Part shown: positions 58,070-64,000 of the stretch, one piece after another
How positions within the stretch are numbered: position 1 is the stretch's first letter
How the letters are laid out: each line of letters opens with the position of its first letter
Source: Leptospira hartskeerlii
GTDB lineage: Bacteria > Spirochaetota > Leptospiria > Leptospirales > Leptospiraceae
DNA length: 64,000 nucleotides
Direction: 5' to 3'
Assembly (NCBI RefSeq): GCF_002811475.1
Contig: NZ_NPDL01000003.1
Coordinates: 1 to 64,000, forward strand
Notes under the pieces: model-generated
Databases searched by the model: none
Told to the model about the DNA's origin: nothing
What the model saw: only the letters and a program-made list of their open reading frames with translations
Translations under genes and position numbers: made by a program

Positions 58070-59158
58070 TTAATGAGTATGAGATTCGGAGCCGAATCTG
58101 ATCTTTGCTTCCGAATCGATCAAGAAGGTGGACTCGGTCACAACTCTTTGTTCTTCTTTCAAACCGGACAAAATTTCCACCCAAGGCTCTATATTCTTTC
58201 CTGTCTGGACGGAAACTGCTTGGAATCGATCAGGCGCAGTTTGTACATAAGCAATCTTTTGTTTTCCAGTATCCAAGATTGCGGAAGTCGGAACGGATAA
58301 TACTTTCGGAAGGGAAACTTCGATCATCGTATCTCCGAACATTTGGGGTTTTAAGAGTTGGTTTGGATCCGAAACTTCACTTCTTAATCTGAGTGTTCGG
58401 TTATTCTTATCCAAGATCACATCTATACTTTTGATCCTTCCTATAAATTCTTTCTCAGGATATACATCCGTTTTGAATTTGATTGGAAGTCCAACTTTGG
58501 CCGTGGTGAAATCAGATTCATAGATCTGAGAATAGATATGCGCCCTTCCCGATTTTCCTCCAAGGATCAACTCGGATGGATCTCTTGCTCCCGATGTCCA
58601 AATACGGATCTGGTCCTGGCTTAGACCTAATTGTCTAAGCCGCAATTGTAGATTTCGAATGATCTCCGGAGAAAGAAATTCGGAAGAACGAACTGCTTCC
58701 TTGTATTCACTCAGTGCAGAATATAATTCAGGATCGTAAGCAACGCTGGAATATGCACTGATCTTTTTGACCAGATTCCTTCTGCTTACTAATTCCGTTT
58801 TAATACCTATAGATTGTTGTTTCTCGAAAGAAAGGATCAATTCTTGGGAATTTTTTCCGGACGAAGTTTCAGAAAGATGAGAAGAGTGATCTTCTTCGGA
58901 TATTGATTCTGTAGTTTGCAAAGAATTGTTTGCATTTGTGTGATCTTTATGATCGGAAGGATCTTCCTTTTTGACCAAATCCATATTGCAGATAGGACAG
59001 TTTCCAGGACGATCTGAAGTATAATGAGGATGCATCGGACAATAGTAGATGTCCTTTTTAGAAGAACAGTCTGCTACCAATGCCACAACTATCAGAATGG
59101 CCAAAAGTTTTCCGACCCATCCTACAAACGAAGAAGTAGATAGATCATTTGGCTTCAT
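58070..59158 (-). CDS. CusB-type membrane-fusion lipoprotein with heavy-metal-binding domain
   Basis: A 362-residue adaptor of the RND pump. The N-terminus holds a hydrophobic segment and possible lipobox (LVADC, C31), then a heavy-metal-binding YHS-like motif YYCPMHPHYT...GNCPICNMDL. The rest has the beta-barrel and lipoyl regions of MFP proteins (about 120-362). A His/Asp-rich linker (about 75-100) may add metal ligands. It overlaps the DUF3347-like gene by 14 bases. Confidence 0.92.
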   Translation of the reverse strand: MKPNDLSTSSFVGWVGKLLAILIVVALVADCSSKKDIYYCPMHPHYTSDRPGNCPICNMDLVKKEDPSDHKDHTNANNSLQTTESISEEDHSSHLSETSSGKNSQELILSFEKQQSIGIKTELVSRRNLVKKISAYSSVAYDPELYSALSEYKEAVRSSEFLSPEIIRNLQLRLRQLGLSQDQIRIWTSGARDPSELILGGKSGRAHIYSQIYESDFTTAKVGLPIKFKTDVYPEKEFIGRIKSIDVILDKNNRTLRLRSEVSDPNQLLKPQMFGDTMIEVSLPKVLSVPTSAILDTGKQKIAYVQTAPDRFQAVSVQTGKNIEPWVEILSGLKEEQRVVTESTFLIDSEAKIRFGSESHTH

Positions 59159-59594
59159 TGATAATTTCTCCGCAGTTTTTCATTTTTGGATCGTATGGGT
59201 TCTTGATCTCTTTACCGGAAGCCAGCCATTTTTTCTTGAGCATTGGGCAATAGAATACGGAAACTCCCGATTTATCATGATGACCAACGATTGATTCCAG
59301 TTCTTTGGATAAACGTTCGAATAATTCTCTTTTTTTAGAAAGATCCGTAGTTTTACCCAATTCTTCTGCAATAGGAAGAGCCTTCTTAAATTTTTCTGTG
59401 TCCTTCTTGTGATCTGCATTTTCCTTAAGAAGCTGAATCAATTTTTGAACGTCTATACTTCCTGAAGTTTCAGAATAGATGGAAGAATGGATCTTAGCAA
59501 CTTCTCTCAGAACGAATGTTTCTTTTCCCTCATGAGCGAATAGATTTCCTGCGTTCAGAAATAAAATTAAAAATAGATAATGTAATTTTTTCAT
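59145..59594 (-). CDS. DUF3347-like periplasmic protein
   Basis: About 149 residues with a signal peptide (about 1-20), a helical domain and the C-terminal signature FYCPMLKKKWLAS...NPYDPKMKNCGEI that marks DUF3347. The same domain is often fused to CusB adaptors. Here it is a separate gene between the CusC and CusB genes. The ATG at 59594 has GAGGA upstream and lies 10 bases after the CusC stop; the longer frame from 59621 would overlap. Confidence 0.85.
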   Translation of the reverse strand: MKKLHYLFLILFLNAGNLFAHEGKETFVLREVAKIHSSIYSETSGSIDVQKLIQLLKENADHKKDTEKFKKALPIAEELGKTTDLSKKRELFERLSKELESIVGHHDKSGVSVFYCPMLKKKWLASGKEIKNPYDPKMKNCGEIINEAK

Positions 59595-59604
59595 GTGTTT
59601 ATCC

Positions 59605-60975
59605 TCAGTTATGTTTATCATGTTCCGGAGTTTTGTTATCTTTATAGATAAAACTTAGGAGTTTTAATGTATTCAAAATGGATTCGTTCTTCCGTTCTTT
59701 AAGATCTTCTAAACGTATTTTTGTATTTAAGATCTCAGTTTGCGCGAGGAGTGTATCCTGCACATTAACCTTTCCGGAAGCATATTGGAAGGAACCGGCT
59801 CTGACGGATTTTTCCAATTCAGGGATCAGTCTTTTCTCGACCAAACGGATCTGATTGGAAACACCCTTTATATAGGCCAGATTCCTATTTAGTTCGGAAA
59901 ACATTTGTGCTCTCGTTTTTTCTACAGAGTCCTTACCTACTTCTGCCAGATGTTCCGTTTCGCCAGTAATGGAATTCCATTTAAGAGCGGACCAAACCGG
60001 AACTCTCATATTCACTCCGAAGCTAAAAAGATCTCCTCTATATTCAGTGGTATCCATAAGTCCATAATTTAAAGGGCCTTGGTCCAAAGCGAAAGTTTGG
60101 GATCTACGTTTCATATAAGAGAAGAAAACTTCCGTTTGTGGTGCCAGGGAATATTTGGTGAGTTTTGCCTGTTCCTTTAAACGTTTTTCTTCTTCCATTT
60201 GTATCTTATATTCCGGAGAATCCTCGATCAAGGAAGTTTGCGCGGCTACTAACGCCTCTAACTCTTCATTTTTGTTTTCTAAAAAAGAATCCAGATCTAT
60301 GGAGTATAGATCGGAGAAGGTAACCTTATCTGAAATTTGATAGTATTCGAGCTGAGATTTCAAGTCTTTCAACTGAGTAGTATATTCCGTTTCTTTTTCG
60401 ATGGCTTCCGTCTTTGCAACTGTTGCCTTTAAAACTCCGGAAAGTGTATTTTCTCCGTAAGAATATGAGTTTTCACTAATGGACTTTTGTGCACCAAGAA
60501 GGGTTAATATTCTTTCGTTAATCGCCTTCTTCTTTTCCGAATATTTGTATTTGTTCAGTCGGCTGAAAAAGTCTCCCAAGATCCGATTTACTCCGGCAAT
60601 ATAGGCGAAGTTTGATTCGGTCTGCATTAGTTTGGAGATCTTTTTCTCAGTGCTTAATTTTCCCGGGAAAGGAAACTCTTGGGAGACCGATAATTCTATC
60701 CCTGTCATTGTGGGTGTATCCAATGCCCGATCGGAAGTGGAATACCCTCCTCGAGTAGGATAATTTCTGAATGCCACTCCTATTTTAGGATCTGGTAATA
60801 TACCAGTTGCCTCGGAATGTGATTTGTGAGCCTGGGAAAGGCCAGCTAGCGACTTAGATTCAGGATGTTCTTTTACTAAAACATCCAAGATCTCTTCCAG
60901 ATTTCTTTTTTCCGCGTAAGCTGCGGATGAAAATAATGTATAAATTGATATTAAGACAATAAGTCTTGCGTTCAT
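59605..60975 (-). CDS. TolC/CusC-type outer-membrane efflux protein
   Basis: A 456-residue protein with a signal peptide (about 1-21), two OEP domains and long helical segments typical of the TolC periplasmic tunnel. It gives the outer-membrane exit for the CusBA pump coded downstream. It follows the 139-residue gene by 35 bases. Confidence 0.9.
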   Translation of the reverse strand: MNARLIVLISIYTLFSSAAYAEKRNLEEILDVLVKEHPESKSLAGLSQAHKSHSEATGILPDPKIGVAFRNYPTRGGYSTSDRALDTPTMTGIELSVSQEFPFPGKLSTEKKISKLMQTESNFAYIAGVNRILGDFFSRLNKYKYSEKKKAINERILTLLGAQKSISENSYSYGENTLSGVLKATVAKTEAIEKETEYTTQLKDLKSQLEYYQISDKVTFSDLYSIDLDSFLENKNEELEALVAAQTSLIEDSPEYKIQMEEEKRLKEQAKLTKYSLAPQTEVFFSYMKRRSQTFALDQGPLNYGLMDTTEYRGDLFSFGVNMRVPVWSALKWNSITGETEHLAEVGKDSVEKTRAQMFSELNRNLAYIKGVSNQIRLVEKRLIPELEKSVRAGSFQYASGKVNVQDTLLAQTEILNTKIRLEDLKERKNESILNTLKLLSFIYKDNKTPEHDKHN

Positions 60976-61010
60976 ATTTCCTCCTAAAGATTAAAGAGAG
61001 AAAATATGGA

Positions 61011-61430
61011 TTAAATGAGGAAAACTTGGAGAGCGCTTAAGCTAAGGGAATGTGACGACGGGATCGGAATATAAGAATCATTTAAAATAACGTTCTCTAA
61101 CACGATCTGTGGAGCATTGAGTTCAGAAATAAACAAAAAGATCAGGACTTTCTGTAATCCTAATTTCTCCCAAGCTAAAAGTTTAGAAAGATCCAAGGAA
61201 GCGATGCTATTCTGTTTAGGGCAACATTCGTTGGAAGAAGACTCGCTTTTTTGTTCCGATTTTTCGGATTTATGGCAAGGAGGAACCTGAGAAGTTTCCT
61301 TTTGTTTTTCGAGATAGGACATGCTCACCGGACAATTTCCGGTCAGATTATAAATGGAAACGCAAGCAATCTGAAGAAGAAATCCGATCGCTAATACGGA
61401 ACCGATTGCCTTTTTAGACCCTAAGCTCAT
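61011..61430 (-). CDS. Small Cys-rich protein leading the metal operon
   Basis: A 139-residue protein. A hydrophobic segment (about 8-28, with Cys23) is followed by NCPVSMSYLEKQ, PPCHKSEKSEQ and ECCPKQNS, a short Cys/His/Met-bearing region (about 33-72), then a further hydrophobic stretch. The layout suggests an exported or anchored metal-binding protein. No family is recognised. It is the first gene of the unit. Confidence 0.65.
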   Translation of the reverse strand: MSLGSKKAIGSVLAIGFLLQIACVSIYNLTGNCPVSMSYLEKQKETSQVPPCHKSEKSEQKSESSSNECCPKQNSIASLDLSKLLAWEKLGLQKVLIFLFISELNAPQIVLENVILNDSYIPIPSSHSLSLSALQVFLI

Positions 61431-61444
61431 TACCTTTCTTTATC

Positions 61445-61470
61445 TGACTCTAAAAATTATCGAAAAGTCA
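61445..61470. promoter_or_regulatory. Inverted repeat in the metal-operon promoter
   Basis: TGACT (61445-61449) and AGTCA (61466-61470) are separated by 16 bases, 15 bases upstream of the first gene. On the minus strand the AGTCA side is read as TTGACT, a -35-like hexamer. This fits a repressor or MerR-type site, but no regulator gene is in the window. Confidence 0.35.
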
Positions 61471-61472
61471 AG

Positions 61473-61496
61473 AAAAAAAGGAAGAAGGTCCTTTTT
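61473..61496 (-). terminator. Weak terminator between PHP gene and metal operon
   Basis: On the minus strand AAAAAGGA and TCCTTTTT flank a 6-base loop and run into T. Mostly A-T pairs, so strength is doubtful. Confidence 0.4.
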
Positions 61497-61518
61497 GGTT
61501 TCCAAACCCTCCGAACTC

Positions 61519-62604
61519 TTATAATTTCTGGAAGAATGGATTACTCAGAATAATTGCAGTCGGATAGATCACCTGCACTCTCACATACAAATCGGTGGGT
61601 TTCAATTTATAAGCCCCTTTGTTTTGATAAGAAGTATGAGAAAGAATTTCAGAATTTTGGCCAATGAAGTCCACACTGATCGGAGTGTCTTCAAAATCGA
61701 AAAGGATCTCATTTTCGGAATTTAGTACCAAAGGTCCCAATTTAGGTTCTTCTAAACTCCTTTCCATTTTTCGAACACAAAGATAATTCCCTTCTTTTAA
61801 GGAACGAAGAATTTCTTTTTCATCCAGACTGTCAGTGTTTACAAGAAGATACCTCATCAAAGATTCTCCTTCTTGTTTGTAAATTTCGGAACTTAAATCT
61901 CTCCAGTTTGGGATTCCGGAGGTTCTAACTCTTAAATACTCATCTCTTGGAAGATAGTGCAAATCATCCGAAGCCATACAGAAGGAAGGATGTTTCTCAC
62001 TTAGTAATTTGTCCCAAAATTTAGGGATATCCCCGAATGGGCTCATCACTTCTAATGCATCGTATTCTTTTAGTTGCGACAGTAGTTTTAATGGAAATGA
62101 TTCATTCAAAAGTGGATGGTTGATCACTACAAAACCGTTTTTAGATTCGAGTTTATCGATTACCCATTGTAGATTTTCCGGATCAGCATAAAGAGGAAAT
62201 AGATCATAACTTGCTTCTTCTATACCTAAAACACTGAAATGCCTTTTTCTAAGATTGGTTCCCCATTCGAATCCTTTGATCTGGGCGAGTTTTGGAGACT
62301 TAGGGCTCGTGACCCTTTCGTAATCAGTGAAGCCTAAAATTTTGTATCCATTTGCTGCGTAGACTGTCTCTATCTCTTCCGGAGAATTCCTGCCAGGAGT
62401 AAACCAGGTGCGATTGGTATGTAAATGAATTCCGGTTTTTTGGAGTTTGAGTTTGGTATTTCTTTTATACGGATTGGAATATTTCTCCCAATCCACAGAG
62501 GATCTATAAGTATCCGCTCTGAAAATTGCCCAAGTGAGCATATTTCCGAATAGAAGTACTCCGAGAAAGATAGAAACTAAAAGAGCTATCCTACTTCTTT
62601 TCAT
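61519..62604 (-). CDS. Membrane-anchored PHP-domain phosphoesterase-like protein
   Basis: A 361-residue protein with an N-terminal membrane helix (about 8-28) and a PHP domain (about 55-225). Metal motifs: GIHLHTN (HxH), LGFTDYE, VINHPL and MASDDLH. The C-terminal ~120 residues are beta-rich and unknown. The family includes phosphatases and polymerase-linked exonucleases. The substrate is not known. It is transcribed leftward just before the metal operon and divergently from the glycosyltransferase. Confidence 0.85.
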   Translation of the reverse strand: MKRSRIALLVSIFLGVLLFGNMLTWAIFRADTYRSSVDWEKYSNPYKRNTKLKLQKTGIHLHTNRTWFTPGRNSPEEIETVYAANGYKILGFTDYERVTSPKSPKLAQIKGFEWGTNLRKRHFSVLGIEEASYDLFPLYADPENLQWVIDKLESKNGFVVINHPLLNESFPLKLLSQLKEYDALEVMSPFGDIPKFWDKLLSEKHPSFCMASDDLHYLPRDEYLRVRTSGIPNWRDLSSEIYKQEGESLMRYLLVNTDSLDEKEILRSLKEGNYLCVRKMERSLEEPKLGPLVLNSENEILFDFEDTPISVDFIGQNSEILSHTSYQNKGAYKLKPTDLYVRVQVIYPTAIILSNPFFQKL

Positions 62605-62778
62605 TCTATCGCTATTACATAAATGAGGCTATCGGAGAAAACTAGAATTCTGTATTTTGAATGTTACAACTTGTATACGATTTAAAATAAGGAATGTTTC
62701 GGATTCATTGATCTGTAACATAGAAGGACCGAATTCTGGATGATTCTTCGCTCATACTTCTAAGAACTCTATTTTAGA

Positions 62779-63804
62779 ATGAAACCCTTCCCTCTTGTAT
62801 TGGTCCTTCCTGCGTATAATGAAGAACTTACTATAGAAAAAACCATTTTGGAATTTTATAAAGAGATCCCACATGCATATTTTGTGATCGTAGATAATAA
62901 TTCCAAAGATAGGACCACTGAAATTTCCAAAAACGTAATAGAGGAACATTCTATCTTAGGAGAAGTCCTTTTCGAACCGAGGCAGGGAAAGGCGAATGCA
63001 GTTAGAGCTGCATTCACTAAAATTGACGCAGAAACTTACATCATATGCGATGCAGATCTGACTTATCCCGCTTTTAAGATACACTCTATGATCGAAACTC
63101 TCAAAGAAAATGATTTAGACATGCTCGTGGGAGATCGTCTGACCGAGGGAGATTATGGAAGGGAGAATAAAAGAAGGTTCCATTCGACCGGAAACAAACT
63201 TGTTCTTACATTGATTAACTTTTTATTTGGAACTAAGCTCAAGGATCCAATGAGTGGATATAGAGTATTCTCCCGTAGATTTGTTAAAAATTATCCGATT
63301 CTATCTTCCGGTTTCGAGATAGAAATAGAAATGACCTTGCATGCCTTGGACAAAAGGTTTCGAGTGGGAGAGATCTCTGTTCCTTATAAAGACAGACCTC
63401 CCGGAAGTTTTTCAAAACTGAATACCATTCGAGACGGATATAAGGTAGTGAAGAATATATTATGGATCTTTAAAGATTATAAACCGATGCACTTCTTCGG
63501 ATTTTTTTCTGTGGCTTCAGGAATTTTGTCCTTAGTAGCAGGAATTCCTCCAATTCTGGATTATATCGAATATAGATATGTCTATCATGTTCCTTTGGCT
63601 GTGCTTGCTACAGGATTAATGTTGTTTTCTTGGATCCAAATTGCGATAGGACTCGTTTTACATACCGTTTCTAAAATCCAAAGGACAAATTTTGAATTGA
63701 AACTGGTCCAATTCGGAATGGAAAACCCGTTTCGGAATCAAACAACGATTCCGACTGCTCCACAAAGATCCGCAGGAAGTGAGAAGAAGATCGCGAATAT
63801 TTAA
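62779..63804 (+). CDS. GT2 family glycosyltransferase (dolichol-phosphate-mannose-synthase-like)
   Basis: A 341-residue enzyme. The GT-A domain (about 1-225) has LVLPAYNEELTIEKTI, DNNSKDRTTEI, CDADLTYP (DxD-type) and GYRVFSRR. The C-terminus has two membrane helices (about 240-315), as in enzymes that transfer sugars to polyprenyl phosphate. It probably feeds cell-envelope glycan synthesis. Confidence 0.88.
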   Translation: MKPFPLVLVLPAYNEELTIEKTILEFYKEIPHAYFVIVDNNSKDRTTEISKNVIEEHSILGEVLFEPRQGKANAVRAAFTKIDAETYIICDADLTYPAFKIHSMIETLKENDLDMLVGDRLTEGDYGRENKRRFHSTGNKLVLTLINFLFGTKLKDPMSGYRVFSRRFVKNYPILSSGFEIEIEMTLHALDKRFRVGEISVPYKDRPPGSFSKLNTIRDGYKVVKNILWIFKDYKPMHFFGFFSVASGILSLVAGIPPILDYIEYRYVYHVPLAVLATGLMLFSWIQIAIGLVLHTVSKIQRTNFELKLVQFGMENPFRNQTTIPTAPQRSAGSEKKIANI

Positions 63805-63808
63805 ACTT

Positions 63809-63826
63809 TTGTAGGAGTTCCTACAA
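63809..63826. repeat. 18-bp palindrome after the glycosyltransferase gene
   Basis: TTGTAGGA-GT-TCCTACAA, five bases past the stop. There is no T-run, so it is not a normal terminator. A G/C hairpin (63841-63849 with 63858-63868, loop of 8) follows. Confidence 0.6.
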
Positions 63827-64000
63827 GCGGATAAGGATCGCCCCCACCCTGAATCTTGGGTGGTGGGGAGTGGCCCGTGGGAGAAGCTCGCCATCTCTAT
63901 AGCTCAAAAAAGGCTTTCTTACAACCTAAATCTTGCTTCTTAAAAAATGGAACGCAGATTCCGCATTCCATTTCCAGGTTGAATCTTCATTCCAGAGTTA

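Overview
The window reads as a chromosomal segment of a spirochaete of the genus Leptospira. Pointers are an adenosylcobalamin-dependent class II ribonucleotide reductase, a FlaB-type flagellin, separate HldA and HldE2-type heptose enzymes beside KdsA and Lpt genes (an LPS-bearing spirochaete), a full gspC-N type II secretion operon, HPr with HPr kinase beside RpoN, and frequent TTG starts. Base composition looks higher in GC than L. interrogans, so a saprophytic or intermediate species is plausible; this is an inference from family knowledge, not a database match.

Layout. 1-5.6 kb: the 5' end of a small anchored protein, a histidine kinase/LytTR regulator pair, and a two-gene unit of an M19-dipeptidase-like secreted protein plus a paralogue of the edge gene. 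5.6-6.1 kb: a gene-free stretch with strong dyad structure, then tRNA-Asn(GUU). 6.3-9.9 kb: nrdJ, closed by a bidirectional terminator. 10.0-22.2 kb: the T2SS operon, transcribed leftward in the order gspC-D-E-F-G-H-I-J-K-L-M-N. 22.3-25.5 kb: a LysM/M23 peptidase, a lipoprotein, comM and a small unknown. 25.6-31.1 kb: a leftward translation block (rpsP-khpA-rimM-trmD-rplS-rnhB) continuing into a FliK-like/FlhB-C-like pair, a degenerate HD-GYP protein and yraN. 31.2-49.1 kb: a tightly packed leftward superoperon joining ADP-heptose and KDO synthesis (hldA, hldE2, kdsA), pyrG, LPS export (lptC, lptA, lptB), sigma-54, HprK/HPr, an NtrY/NtrX-like pair, a uracil-DNA-glycosylase-fold relative, priA, fmt, a PASTA protein and rpe. 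49.1-52.8 kb: a Lon-N protein, an NlpC/P60 hydrolase, a POT transporter and a cobalamin adenosyltransferase. 52.8-54.0 kb: flagellin with a structured leader. 54.0-61.4 kb: small exported proteins and a Cus-type heavy-metal efflux operon ending in a Cys-rich bufferin-like peptide. 61.5-63.8 kb: a membrane-anchored PHP-domain protein and a GT2 glycosyltransferase.

How genes work together. PduO-type adenosyltransferase makes the cofactor NrdJ needs. HPr/HprK, NtrYX and RpoN in one unit with envelope genes suggests nutrient-state signalling coupled to LPS production. The Cus operon exports Cu(I)/Ag(I), with periplasmic metal-binding accessory proteins. The most notable candidate signals are a CsrA-type site pair over the flagellin ribosome-binding site, the bufferin-like peptide in the Cus operon, the UDG4-fold protein that keeps four Fe-S-type cysteines but has lost catalytic motifs, and the FliK/FlhB-C mini-pair far from other flagellar export genes.
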